Shown piece by piece: positions 18,116 through 26,892 of a stretch of 64,000 nucleotides of DNA. The stretch covers positions 217,407 through 281,406 of the forward strand of contig JACNMN010000006.1 in the NCBI GenBank assembly GCA_020622165.1, written 5' to 3'. This DNA is from Boseongicola sp. H5 (GTDB lineage Bacteria; Pseudomonadota; Alphaproteobacteria; Rhodobacterales; Rhodobacteraceae). The notes beneath the pieces are model-generated. The model saw only the letters and a list, made by a program, of their open reading frames with translations, was not told where the DNA came from and made no database searches. Positions within the stretch are counted from its first letter, which is position 1. Every line of letters starts with the position of its first letter. A program made the position numbers and the translations under genes.

Positions 18116-19720
18116 TTAGCTTGTGACGGCGCGCACCGCCACCCCTGCGTCCAGCATCGCCTGCCAGAGCAACGTGTTCCGGCCATAGACATCGTCGCGG
18201 TAGTTCACCCGGCCCTCCGGCGTGATCCACGCGGTCCAGTACACCAGATGCACCGGGATCTGCGTCTCCAGATTGACCTGCGTTTCCCGGCCCGAGCGGC
18301 GATAGGTCTGGTACAGCGCCTCGGGGTCCTCCTCCTGCGGGGCCAGCAGATGATAGGCCAATTCCTGCGGCCGGTGGACCCGCACGCAGCCGTGGGAATA
18401 GGCCCGCACCTGACGCTCGAACAGGTTCCGCGACGGCGTGTCGTGGAGGTAGATGTTCCAGCGGTTCGGGAACATGAACTTCACCTCGCCAAGCGCATTC
18501 TGGCTGCCCGGGGGCTGGCGCAGATCAAAAGGGAAGTTCCGCGCCGTGTACTGGCTGAAATCGATTCCCTGGCGGCTGACGACCCGGCCACCACGCAGCA
18601 ATTGCAGATGGCCGGCCGCGGCGGGGTTGCTGCGCATCTGCGGCAGGTACTCGCCCACCGCGATCGAGCGGGGCACATTCCAGCTTGGATTGATGACAAT
18701 GTGCTCCATCACATCCGAAAACTCGGGGGTGCGCCGATCGCTGTCACGATGGCCGACGACGACCCGGGTTTCGAACGTGACCCGCTCGCCATCGATCACA
18801 TAGGCGTGGAAGTCCGCGATGTTGACCAGAATGTGCCGGTCGCCCCGCTCCCGATTCATCCAGCGCTGGCGTTCCATCGCAAGAATGATCTGCCCAAGGC
18901 GCGTTTCGACACCCACATTGATCTCGGCCATGGTGTCGGCGCCGGCCTCTCCGTCTGCGGTCAGCCCGTGATCATCCTGAAAGCGCTGCACGGCGGCCTG
19001 CAGGGTGGCGTCATAGGTCGCGCTGGCCGAGCGCTCCAGATATCCCATGGCGATCAGACGGTTCCGGAGCGCGATCACCGGCTCTCCGCTATCGCCCGGC
19101 GCCAACGCCCCGGCCTGAACCGTCGGGCCCCATCCACCCGCACCCAGCACACGCTCCAGCCGGAGCTTTTCGCGCATCAGGCGAACGTATTCCGGGTGGC
19201 TGGGCGGCAATGCCCGCATGAATTCGTGGGGGTTGGAGGATGCAAAGCTGTGGATCTGTTCCAGCGGATCGCGCCGCGGCAGGTCCTTCACGATGTCGGA
19301 GACCACATCATCGGGCTCCAGCAGACCGGATTGCACATCGCGGGCATATTGCAGGAACATCCGGGAGGCGAGCACCTCGGCCTGGCCGCGCGCATAAGGG
19401 TTATCCGCATCGCGGAACGTGGCGCGCAGCAGATCGGCCTCGTAGCGCGAGACAGGCAGCCCGTGATCCTCGGCTCTGTCGAGCGCGGTGAGCAGCGCGT
19501 TGCGCCGGTCCGCCGCCTCGGTCGTTGTCCAGATCGGTTCGAAATTCCGTTCGCGATAGAATGTCGCCAGCGCGTCGTTCGACGACGCGGCCTCCGCAAT
19601 CGCCTGCCTGAGCGCGGTGACCTGCTGCGCGCTTGCGCTGTGTGTCACCAGCAGACCGTTCAAAAACACCAGCCCCACGACCAATAGAGGAGCAGCCGAC
19701 CTGAAAATCCGTAGCCTCAT
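18116..19720 (-). CDS. L,D-transpeptidase, YcbB-like
   Basis: This periplasmic enzyme makes 3-3 crosslinks in peptidoglycan. It is 534 residues, like the large YcbB/LdtD type. A signal peptide (residues 1-32) is followed by a scaffold domain, a peptidoglycan-binding domain (ALRNRLIAMGYLE ... AVQRFQDDHGLTADGEAG) and the YkuD catalytic domain with the Cys nucleophile in YSHGCVRVHRP around residue 440. The ATG at 19720 begins the signal peptide. A DUF882 (YcbK-like) gene lies divergently 370 bases away, echoing the ycbB-ycbK neighbourhood of Escherichia coli. Confidence 0.92.
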   Translation of the reverse strand: MRLRIFRSAAPLLVVGLVFLNGLLVTHSASAQQVTALRQAIAEAASSNDALATFYRERNFEPIWTTTEAADRRNALLTALDRAEDHGLPVSRYEADLLRATFRDADNPYARGQAEVLASRMFLQYARDVQSGLLEPDDVVSDIVKDLPRRDPLEQIHSFASSNPHEFMRALPPSHPEYVRLMREKLRLERVLGAGGWGPTVQAGALAPGDSGEPVIALRNRLIAMGYLERSASATYDATLQAAVQRFQDDHGLTADGEAGADTMAEINVGVETRLGQIILAMERQRWMNRERGDRHILVNIADFHAYVIDGERVTFETRVVVGHRDSDRRTPEFSDVMEHIVINPSWNVPRSIAVGEYLPQMRSNPAAAGHLQLLRGGRVVSRQGIDFSQYTARNFPFDLRQPPGSQNALGEVKFMFPNRWNIYLHDTPSRNLFERQVRAYSHGCVRVHRPQELAYHLLAPQEEDPEALYQTYRRSGRETQVNLETQIPVHLVYWTAWITPEGRVNYRDDVYGRNTLLWQAMLDAGVAVRAVTS

Positions 19721-20090
19721 GTTCTCAATACCTGTTTGCAACCAGTCCACACCGTCGTGACCACCCTGCTGTCAAAGCCTCGGCGCTGTCCATTCACAAT
19801 ATCGCAAGGCCTGTAGGTTAAACAGCAATTCACCACGACCTGTTCCCGGCCTGCAACGGCCGGTGACGGTGCTGGCGATACCGCGTTGTCGGCGCCGATT
19901 CTGCGAAAGCTGGGCGGAATTCTGCCGAAATGACACGGCATGTCGGTAAATCGGAAAGGCGGCACTTTAAGATTTCTCTCGTTTGTGTCATCAACAGCAC
20001 ATCTGAGGGGATAGATACGCAGAATAGCTGCAAAAAGCGGCATAAGACGTGTGACGGAACGAGCAGAGACGAGATGGGGCACAGACCTAT
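19721..20090. other. 370-base divergent promoter region
   Basis: No protein-coding sequence is convincing here. The stretch separates the L,D-transpeptidase (minus) from the DUF882 gene (plus), so it should hold both promoters. It is less GC-rich near 19780-19830 and 19970-20030. I see no clear operator repeats. Confidence 0.5.
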
Positions 20091-20651
20091 ATGACCAAGT
20101 CAACGTTTACGCGGCGCGCTTTGTTGCGCGTTTTCGCCGCCAGCGCTGTGAGCGCCGCACCGGTGATGGCAAATGCTTTCGGGTTTCTCCGCGGGGCCGG
20201 CGATATCCGCAAACTCTCCATGTATAACGGTCGCACCGGCGAAAGCATGGACATGATTTACTGGATCGATGGCGACTATATCGGCCCGGCTCTGGACGAG
20301 GTGAACCACTTCATGCGCGACTGGCGCCAGAACGAGGTGCGCCGGATCGACACCCGCACCATCGACATTATGGCCGCAGCCCACAACCTGCTGGAAACCT
20401 CCGAACCCTATACGCTTCTGTCGGGATACCGCTCCGCCGCAACGAATGCGATGCTCCGCTCCCGCTCCCGCGGGGTCGCCCGCCACTCCCGCCACATGAC
20501 CGGCGAAGCGGCGGATCTGCGGATCAACTCGCGCAGCGTCAGCCAGATCGCCCGCGCCGCCGCGGCCTGCAACGCCGGTGGCGTCGGCCGGTACTCCGGC
20601 TCGAACTTCGTGCACATGGATTGCGGCCCGGTCCGCACCTGGGGTCGCTAG
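20091..20651 (+). CDS. DUF882 (YcbK/peptidase M15-like) protein with Tat-type signal
   Basis: This 186-residue protein begins with a twin-arginine-like signal ([22 protein letters not shown]) and has the DUF882 domain, which shares the zinc-binding fold of D,D-peptidases such as MepK. Metal-ligand segments are [20 protein letters not shown] (here [17 protein letters not shown]) and the terminal [12 protein letters not shown]. MepK of E. coli cleaves 3-3 crosslinks made by L,D-transpeptidases; the divergent L,D-transpeptidase gene here fits the same remodelling pair. A terminator follows. Confidence 0.88.
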   Translation: MTKSTFTRRALLRVFAASAVSAAPVMANAFGFLRGAGDIRKLSMYNGRTGESMDMIYWIDGDYIGPALDEVNHFMRDWRQNEVRRIDTRTIDIMAAAHNLLETSEPYTLLSGYRSAATNAMLRSRSRGVARHSRHMTGEAADLRINSRSVSQIARAAAACNAGGVGRYSGSNFVHMDCGPVRTWGR

Positions 20652-20699
20652 GCACGACCCCCGCCGCCCCCGGCATCTCTCTTTTCGTTCCGCATCCGG

Positions 20700-20726
20700 C
20701 CCCGCATCTGGCGGGGTCTTTGTTTT
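20700..20726 (+). terminator. Rho-independent terminator after DUF882 gene
   Basis: A 6-bp GC-only stem CCCCGC/GCGGGG (20700-20705, 20711-20716) with a 5-base loop is followed by TCTTTGTTTTT. It separates the DUF882 gene from the msrB-msrA pair. Confidence 0.7.
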
Positions 20727-20797
20727 TAGCGTCGATGGACTTCGCGCCACGGGCCCCCATATCATGGGTCGACGCGACAAACCTGCAGGAGGATCAG

Positions 20798-21247
20798 ATG
20801 GGCAGCTATGCCAGAACCGAAGAGGCCATCGCAGCGCTCAGTCCCGAGGAATACCGGGTGACGCAGGAGAACGGAACCGAGCGTCCCGGCACCGGCGCGC
20901 TGCTTGGCAACAAGGAGCCCGGCATCTACGTGGACATCGTTTCGGGCGAGCCGCTTTTCGCCTCGGCCGACAAATACGAAAGCGGCTGCGGCTGGCCCAG
21001 TTTCACCAAACCGATCGAGCCAGCCCATATCAACGAATTGACCGACACCACCCATGGCATGATCCGGACCGAGGTGCGCTCGACCCATGGAGACAGTCAT
21101 CTGGGCCATGTCTTCCCCGATGGTCCCCAGGACCGTGGCGGCCTGCGCTATTGCATCAATTCGGCATCCCTGCGGTTCGTCCATCGTGACGACATGGAGG
21201 CGCAAGGCTACGGCGCCTATCTGGATCAGGTGGAGGATGTGGCATGA
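20798..21247 (+). CDS. msrB: Peptide-methionine (R)-S-oxide reductase MsrB
   Basis: MsrB repairs the R form of methionine sulfoxide in proteins. The ATG at 20798 is preceded by AGGAGGA. The 149-residue protein contains the family blocks [12 protein letters not shown] and the catalytic [12 protein letters not shown] near the C terminus. The usual zinc-binding CxxC pairs are missing: the place where CxxCG normally stands reads [11 protein letters not shown], so this is a non-zinc MsrB. An unneeded longer frame to 20621 overlaps the preceding gene. msrA starts inside its stop codon. Confidence 0.93.
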   Translation: MGSYARTEEAIAALSPEEYRVTQENGTERPGTGALLGNKEPGIYVDIVSGEPLFASADKYESGCGWPSFTKPIEPAHINELTDTTHGMIRTEVRSTHGDSHLGHVFPDGPQDRGGLRYCINSASLRFVHRDDMEAQGYGAYLDQVEDVA

Positions 21248-21750
21248 GCGCGCGCGCAGTTCTGGCCGGCGGCTGCTTCTGGGGCATGCAGGATCTTATC
21301 CGCAAGCGCGCCGGGGTCGTGTCGACGCGGGTGGGGTATACCGGCGGCGACGTTCCGAACGCCACCTATCGCAACCATGGCACCCATGCCGAAGCGATCG
21401 AGATCATCTTCGATCCGACGCAGGTCAGCTATCGCGATCTGCTGGAGCTGTTCTTCCAGATCCACGACCCCACCACACTGAACCGTCAGGGGAACGACCG
21501 GGGCCTCTCCTACCGCTCGGCGATCTACTACGTGGACGAGGAGCAGCGGCAGGTGGCCCATGACACCATCGCCGATGTGAATGCCTCGGGTCTCTGGCCC
21601 GGCCCGGTGGTGACCGAGGTCGAACCGGTCGGCGATTTCTGGGAAGCGGAGCCGGAACATCAGGATTATCTGGAACGGATCCCGAACGGCTATACCTGCC
21701 ATTTTCCGCGCCCCGACTGGGTCCTGCCGAAACGCGCCGCCGCCGAGTGA
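21244..21750 (+). CDS. msrA: Peptide-methionine (S)-S-oxide reductase MsrA
   Basis: MsrA repairs the S form of methionine sulfoxide. The 168-residue protein has the catalytic [11 protein letters not shown] motif at residues 8-18, the [12 protein letters not shown] block, and [10 protein letters not shown] near the end. Its ATG overlaps the msrB stop by four bases, so the two are co-translated and together cover both sulfoxide isomers. There is no fusion of the two domains as seen in some bacteria. Confidence 0.95.
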   Translation: MSARAVLAGGCFWGMQDLIRKRAGVVSTRVGYTGGDVPNATYRNHGTHAEAIEIIFDPTQVSYRDLLELFFQIHDPTTLNRQGNDRGLSYRSAIYYVDEEQRQVAHDTIADVNASGLWPGPVVTEVEPVGDFWEAEPEHQDYLERIPNGYTCHFPRPDWVLPKRAAAE

Positions 21751-21887
21751 GACCCGGGGGCCCGCGCCCGGCCTGCCGGCGTGGCTCCCGCGACGGGATC
21801 CCGGTTCAAGCCTGTTCCCGGGCCCGTCATGACCCTGGCGCAGATCGGCGACAGGGGTCTGCACCCTTTTACGGGATGCGGCGTGGG

Positions 21888-22856
21888 CTACACGTGCCCC
21901 GCCACCGGTTTCGGCCTGTAGGCGGCTTCCAGTTTCGCGACCTCGTCCTCCGAAAGCGCGATCTCAAGGGCTGCGATCGCGTCGTCGAACAGCTCGACCC
22001 GTGAAATTCCGATCAGCGGGGCCGTGATACCGGGCCGCGTCGCCACCCATGCATAGGCGATCTGGGCCATGGAGACGCCGCGCGCCTCCGCCAGCTCCGA
22101 AACGGCCCTGGCAATCTGGTCATCCTGCGCGCGGGAGGCGTCATAAAGCTGGTTCGCCACGCCATCGGACCCGGCGCGGACCGATTTTCGCGCCCCCGCA
22201 AGCACCCCGCGGGCAAGCGGACTCCATGGCAGGACGCCGATCCCCTCGGCGCGGCAGAGGGGCAGCATCTCGCGCTCCTCTTCCCGATAGATGAGGTTGT
22301 AATGCGGCTGCATCGACACGAACTCGGCCCATCCATTGGCACGTTGCAAGCCGATTGCCTTCATGAACTGCCAGGCGAACATGGATGACGCCCCCAGATA
22401 GCGCACCTTGCCCGCGCGCACGACGTCGTTCAGCGCGTCCAGCGTCTCCTCCAGCGGCGTTTCATAGTCGAAACGGTGCAGTTGCAGCAGGTCGATATGG
22501 TCGGTCTTGAGACGTCTGAGGCTGCCCTCCACCGAATCCATGACATGCTTGCGCGACAGCCCCCGGTCATTGGGGTCGTCGCTCATCGGATTGTAGAGCT
22601 TCGTCGCCAGAACAATATTGTGCCGCGGCAGCATCGGAAGAAGAACCTCCGCCAGAACCTCTTCGCTTGCCCCGCGTGAATACATGTCCGCGGTGTCGAA
22701 CAGGTTGATGCCCAGTTCCACCGCTCTGGCGATGATCGGGCGGGAGGCCGCCTTGTCCAGAACCCACGGCGCCCAGTCCGGCGACCCGAACGTCATGCAG
22801 CCAAGACCGATCCGCGAAACCTTCAGCCCGGTCCGGCCAAGATTGACATATTCCAT
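21888..22856 (-). CDS. Aldo/keto reductase
   Basis: This is an NADPH-dependent TIM-barrel oxidoreductase of 322 residues. ATG at 22856 follows AGGGGAG and starts the family N terminus MEYVNLGRTGLKVSRIGLGCM. The catalytic set is visible: Asp in NLFDTADMYSRG, Tyr in the same segment, Lys in VLATKLYNP, and His in DLLQLHRFDYETP. The cofactor end is LIGISRVELFDDAI. It resembles the YajO/YghZ-like broad-specificity group; the natural substrate is unknown. It is transcribed alone, away from the GntR regulator. Confidence 0.9.
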   Translation of the reverse strand: MEYVNLGRTGLKVSRIGLGCMTFGSPDWAPWVLDKAASRPIIARAVELGINLFDTADMYSRGASEEVLAEVLLPMLPRHNIVLATKLYNPMSDDPNDRGLSRKHVMDSVEGSLRRLKTDHIDLLQLHRFDYETPLEETLDALNDVVRAGKVRYLGASSMFAWQFMKAIGLQRANGWAEFVSMQPHYNLIYREEEREMLPLCRAEGIGVLPWSPLARGVLAGARKSVRAGSDGVANQLYDASRAQDDQIARAVSELAEARGVSMAQIAYAWVATRPGITAPLIGISRVELFDDAIAALEIALSEDEVAKLEAAYRPKPVAGHV

Positions 22857-23043
22857 AGTTACACTCCCCTTTCCGCCGATCTTCGGCGCTTTGGCCCGCA
22901 AACAGGCATCCTTGCCCACCGATGAAACGCCGGGTTGGGCGCCCGCCCGGTCCGCTCCCGAGAATCACCCATAAACTTATAATGATCGCGCAAGGACCCG
23001 GCGTGCCCGGCTCCGGCGACCAAAAACACAGGCCATTTCAAGC

Positions 23044-23137
23044 GTTATACTCATCCATAACACTGATGGTCCAGAAAATCCTTGCTTCGTGCCGATCATT
23101 GTTACTAGGGTTCAAGTGATCTAAACGAGTATATCAC
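23044..23137 (+). promoter_or_regulatory. Promoter/operator region of the GntR regulator operon
   Basis: Two short inverted repeats lie just before the regulator: GTTAT/ATAAC (23044-23048, 23057-23061) and GTGAT/ATCAC (23116-23120, 23133-23137). A TTGTTA (23099-23104) and TAAACG (from 23122) with about 17 bases between them form a possible promoter overlapping the second repeat. GntR-family proteins bind such repeats, so autoregulation is plausible. This is pattern reading only. Confidence 0.35.
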
Positions 23138-23138
23138 T

Positions 23139-24191
23139 TTGGCCCTCGCATTCGACCCAAGTTACATCGACAAATCCCTGCCGGTTCCGGTTGGCCGGCA
23201 GCTTTACGGATTGATGAGCTACCTGCTGTCCCATGGCGATCTGCCGAAGGGGACCAAGCTGCCATCGGTGCGGCAGATGGCGCGGGATGTTGGCATCGCG
23301 CAGGCAACGGTTTCGCAGGTGTATCAGGATCTGCGCGACGCGGGCCTGCTTGAGATGCGCAAGGGCAGCGGCGCCTATACCTGCCTGTCGATCCCGCAGC
23401 AGTCCGACCACGGCCGCGGCTCCCTGCGCACCGATATCGAGATCCTGCTGAACAAGGCGGAGCGGCTTGGCATCAACCGCATGACCCTGGTGGCCATGGT
23501 CAACGCGCAGGCGCAGCTTCGTCGCACCAGATCGGGGCTGAAGATCGTCTTCGTGGCCGTGTTCGAAGGACCCGGTGCGGATTACGTGGATGAAATCCGT
23601 CCGGTGCTGTCGCCAAGCGACCGCATCTCGATCGTCACCTTCGATCACCTGCGGGAAAACGAAGATGCCCGCAAACGCTGCCTTGACGCCGATATCGTGC
23701 TGACCTTCCTGCATCGGGAAACCGAGCTGACGGCGATCATCGGCGGCGCCAACATTCTGGGCCTGCGGTTCATTCCGTCGAACAACACCCGCAAGGCGCT
23801 GGCGTCGATCGACCCCAGGGCACGGGTTGCCGCGATCACGCAGCTTGAGGATTACATCGCCATCATGCGCCCGAGCGTCCAGCGTTTCGCGCCGCATGTC
23901 GCCGATATTCGCGTGGGCTGGTCCTACGCGCCCGATGTGGAGGCGGTGATCACCGAATCCGACGTCGTCATCTACGCCACCGGGGCCGATCATATCACCC
24001 GCCTCGTCCGGCCCGGCGTGCCCTGTTTCGAATATCGCCACACCCCCGATCCGGCAGTGTTGGAGAACGAACTCGTGCCCAGACTCACCAAGCTGCGCGA
24101 GGCCCTTGAGCGGCCCGACATACGCACGCGCGGGGGTGAAGGTGAAGGCGAACGATCAACAGAACTACATCAAGGGGAGATGAAACAATGA
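23139..24191 (+). CDS. GntR-family transcriptional regulator with ligand-sensing C-terminal domain
   Basis: The N-terminal ~75 residues form a GntR winged helix (LPVPVGRQLYGLMSYL, then KGTKLPSVRQMARDVGIAQATVSQVYQDLRDAGLLEMRKGSG split over two elements). The remaining ~250 residues look like an alpha/beta ligand-binding domain rather than the usual FadR or UTRA sensor. The best start is TTG at 23139: a stop codon sits at 23106 in frame, no ATG lies between, and later starts would cut the DNA-binding domain. There is no clear ribosome site. The stop overlaps the binding-protein start by four bases, so it probably controls the transporter operon that follows. Confidence 0.82.
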   Translation: MALAFDPSYIDKSLPVPVGRQLYGLMSYLLSHGDLPKGTKLPSVRQMARDVGIAQATVSQVYQDLRDAGLLEMRKGSGAYTCLSIPQQSDHGRGSLRTDIEILLNKAERLGINRMTLVAMVNAQAQLRRTRSGLKIVFVAVFEGPGADYVDEIRPVLSPSDRISIVTFDHLRENEDARKRCLDADIVLTFLHRETELTAIIGGANILGLRFIPSNNTRKALASIDPRARVAAITQLEDYIAIMRPSVQRFAPHVADIRVGWSYAPDVEAVITESDVVIYATGADHITRLVRPGVPCFEYRHTPDPAVLENELVPRLTKLREALERPDIRTRGGEGEGERSTELHQGEMKQ

Positions 24192-25726
24192 AAAAGAAAC
24201 TCATGACCGGCGTCGCCATCGCTGCGCTGACGGCGCTGACGGCGACGGCCACAACGGCTCAGGAAAGCCTCGTCATCGGCGCGGATGTCGATGTGGGCAC
24301 GCTTGACCCGCGGCTGGCGCGGGACACGACAGCCTATCGGGTGGCCAACCTGATCTCGGCGGGACTGGTACACATGACGCCCTCGCTGGAAGCGGTGCCC
24401 GATCTGGCCGAAAGCTGGGAAAGCCCCAGCCCTACAACCGTGGTGTTCACGCTGCGCGACGGGCTGACCTTCTCGGACGGCTCGCCGCTCACCGCGGAGG
24501 ATGTGGCCTATACATTCGAGACGATCACCGATCCCGATTTCAACTCGCCGGCGCGGGGGCTGTTCACGCCCATCGAAAGCATCGATGTCGTGGATGACCT
24601 GACGGTCCGGTTCAACCTTTCGACCCCCTACGCGCCGCTGCTGAGCTATCTCGACATCGGCATCGTCCCGTCTGATTACGCGGAGAATGGCGGCGACATG
24701 GCGCTGGAGCCGATTGGCGCCGGACCCATGGTTCTGCAAAGCTGGACCCGTGGCAGCGAAATCGTGCTGGCCGCGTCGGACAGTTACTGGGCCGGTGCAC
24801 CGGAGGTCGGCGAACTGACGCTTCAGGTCGTCGGCGACAACTCGGCCCGCGCCCAGGCCTTCGAAGCCGGGGATCTGGATGTGATCCAGTCGCCGCTGTC
24901 GCCCAATGACATCCAGCGCTATGCCGCCGATGAAAGCGTGGGCTCCGAGATCATGGCCGGGCTTGGCGTGACCTATCTGAACTTCAACACCGCCGATCCG
25001 CTTCTGGCCGACCCGCAGATGCGTCAGGCGCTGGCGATGCTGGTCGATCAGGACACGATCGTGAACCAGATCTATCAGGGTGTGGATCAGGTCGCCTCCT
25101 CCGTCATCCTGCCCTCGTCCTGGGCGTTCGATGCCGAAGTCCGACAGCCCACATTCGATATGGCGGGCGCGGTGGCGATGCTGGCAGAGCTGGGCTGGAC
25201 CGACAGCGACGGCGACGGGTTGCTCGACCGGGACGGGGAAACGCTCTCCATCGAACTCTCGACACATAGCGAAGATCCGAACCGCGTTCAGTCGGTCGAG
25301 TATCTTCAGGCGGTGTTCCAGTCCGCGGGCATCGACACAAACGTGCGCATCACCGACTGGCCCTCCTTCTCCACCGGCTACGTCCAGCAAAGCGAGCATC
25401 AGATCGCGCTTCTGGGCTGGCTGCGCATCACCGACCCCGACCGGATGCTGTTTTCGCAGCTGACCACCGGGGGCGGGCTCAACTGGGGCGGATATTCCAA
25501 TGCCCGGGTCGACGAGCTGCTTCTGACCGGGCGCACCGCGCTTGATCAGGATGCCCGCGCCGCGGCTTATCGGGAGGCGGCCCAGATCATCGCCGAGGAA
25601 CTGCCTTATTACATCATTTCCTATCAGGGCTATCAGCTCTTCTATGATCCCGAGACAGTATCCGTCGTTGAAACCTCTCCCCGCGGCGGGTTTCGTGGCC
25701 TGATTGGAATGGGCGCGTCCGAATAG
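24188..25726 (+). CDS. Dipeptide/oligopeptide-type ABC transporter substrate-binding protein
   Basis: This is a family 5 extracellular solute-binding protein (DppA/OppA type), 512 residues. The ATG at 24188 follows AGGGGAGATG and starts a signal peptide ending ATTAQ. Family segments are DVDVGTLDPRLARDTT, LAESWESPSPTTVVFTLRDGLTFSDGSPLTAEDV (split by a turn) and LMVDQDTIVNQIYQG-like helix with ALAMLVDQDTIV. Such proteins bind peptides, but also opines, nickel or sugars. The downstream hydrolases suggest an amide-bonded substrate. A stem-loop follows it. Confidence 0.92.
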   Translation: MKKKLMTGVAIAALTALTATATTAQESLVIGADVDVGTLDPRLARDTTAYRVANLISAGLVHMTPSLEAVPDLAESWESPSPTTVVFTLRDGLTFSDGSPLTAEDVAYTFETITDPDFNSPARGLFTPIESIDVVDDLTVRFNLSTPYAPLLSYLDIGIVPSDYAENGGDMALEPIGAGPMVLQSWTRGSEIVLAASDSYWAGAPEVGELTLQVVGDNSARAQAFEAGDLDVIQSPLSPNDIQRYAADESVGSEIMAGLGVTYLNFNTADPLLADPQMRQALAMLVDQDTIVNQIYQGVDQVASSVILPSSWAFDAEVRQPTFDMAGAVAMLAELGWTDSDGDGLLDRDGETLSIELSTHSEDPNRVQSVEYLQAVFQSAGIDTNVRITDWPSFSTGYVQQSEHQIALLGWLRITDPDRMLFSQLTTGGGLNWGGYSNARVDELLLTGRTALDQDARAAAYREAAQIIAEELPYYIISYQGYQLFYDPETVSVVETSPRGGFRGLIGMGASE

Positions 25727-25740
25727 GATATGCTCACGGA

Positions 25741-25769
25741 GGCCGGCCGTGGAGTGCCCGCGGCCGGCC
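25741..25769 (+). terminator. Stem-loop after binding-protein gene (attenuator)
   Basis: A perfect 9-bp GC-only stem GGCCGGCCG/CGGCCGGCC (25741-25749, 25761-25769) with an 11-base loop stands in the 181-base gap before the permease genes. There is no T-run, so it more likely stabilises the binding-protein mRNA or reduces read-through than stops transcription fully. A similar hairpin follows the LivJ-like gene at 4711. Confidence 0.55.
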
Positions 25770-25907
25770 AACGACCTCGTACCACCGCCCGGGCGCGATG
25801 CCGGCATCACCCGGCGGTGACCGCCCGCGCCCGGCGGATCGCCGGTAAACCCGTCTTGACCAGCCGATGACACCACAGCCTATCCGCCCCGAACCGAGAG
25901 CGCCCCG

Positions 25908-26888
25908 ATGACAGATTATGTGATCCGCCGGCTTCTGCTTTTCGTGCCCATGGCGATCGGCATCGTGATCGTGACCTTCTGCCTGCTGCTGCTGATCCCG
26001 GGCGATCCGGCGGCGGTGCTGCTCGGCCAGGACGCCACGCCCGAAGGCATCGCGACCCTGCGCGAGGCATTGGGCCTGAACGACCCGTGGTACATCCGGC
26101 TTGGCAGCTATTTCGCGAACCTCCTGCGCGGAGATATGGGGTACTCTATCTTCCAGAGCGCCCCGGTCTCCGACATCATTCTGGGCCGCCTCGGCGCGAC
26201 GATAGAGCTGGCCGTCGTGGCCTTGCTGATCTCGATCGTTTTCGGTGTGACGCTCGGTGTGCTTGCCGCAAACCGGCAAGGCGGCATCGTTGACGCCATC
26301 GCGATGCTGATCGCGCAGATCGGCATTTCGATGCCGGTCTACTGGCTTGCGCTGCTCCTGATGCTTGGCTTTGCGGTCCATCTGGGATGGCTGCCCGCCA
26401 TCGGCCGCGAAGAGCCGCTGATCAGCGCGCTCGGCATGGCGCTGACGGGAAATGTGCAGCCCCTGCTCGACTCGCTGGCGCATATCGCGCTGCCGGCTAT
26501 CTCTCTAGCGCTCAATTCCGCGGCGATCATATCGCGGCTGGTGCGCACCTCCATGCTGGAAGTCCTGCGGGAGGATTTCGTGCGCACCGCCAAGGCCAAG
26601 GGTGTCCGCCGCGGGACGGTGATCTGGCGCCACGCCCTGCGCAACGCGCTGTTGCCGGTGGTGTCGGTAATCGGTCTGAGGTTCGGCGCGCTTCTGGGCG
26701 GCGCGATCCTGACCGAAACGATTTTCGCGTGGCCCGGCCTTGGCCAGTTGACGATCTCGGCGATCTCGCAGCGGGATCTGCCGCTGATCCAGGGGATCGT
26801 TCTGACCTTCGCGCTGATCTATGCCAGCGTCACCCTGCTGGTGGATCTGCTTTACGCCGCGGTCGACCCCCGCATCCGCCTCAGGTGA
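25908..26888 (+). CDS. Peptide-type ABC transporter permease, DppB-like
   Basis: This inner-membrane permease has 326 residues and six hydrophobic segments. The N terminus DYVIRRLLLFVPMAIGIVIV is typical of DppB, as are the LIPGDPAAVLLG block, LNDPWYIRLGSYFANLLRGDMGYS, and the coupling loop REDFVRTAKAKGVRRGTVIWRHALRNALLP (shown here in part). It pairs with the next gene to form the membrane channel. Confidence 0.93.
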   Translation: MTDYVIRRLLLFVPMAIGIVIVTFCLLLLIPGDPAAVLLGQDATPEGIATLREALGLNDPWYIRLGSYFANLLRGDMGYSIFQSAPVSDIILGRLGATIELAVVALLISIVFGVTLGVLAANRQGGIVDAIAMLIAQIGISMPVYWLALLLMLGFAVHLGWLPAIGREEPLISALGMALTGNVQPLLDSLAHIALPAISLALNSAAIISRLVRTSMLEVLREDFVRTAKAKGVRRGTVIWRHALRNALLPVVSVIGLRFGALLGGAILTETIFAWPGLGQLTISAISQRDLPLIQGIVLTFALIYASVTLLVDLLYAAVDPRIRLR

Positions 26889-26892
26889 TCCG

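Noticed and set aside
24170..25876. A 568-codon minus-strand frame opposite the peptide-binding protein gene
   Set aside because: Pure shadow of a recognised gene; no ribosome site and no domain.
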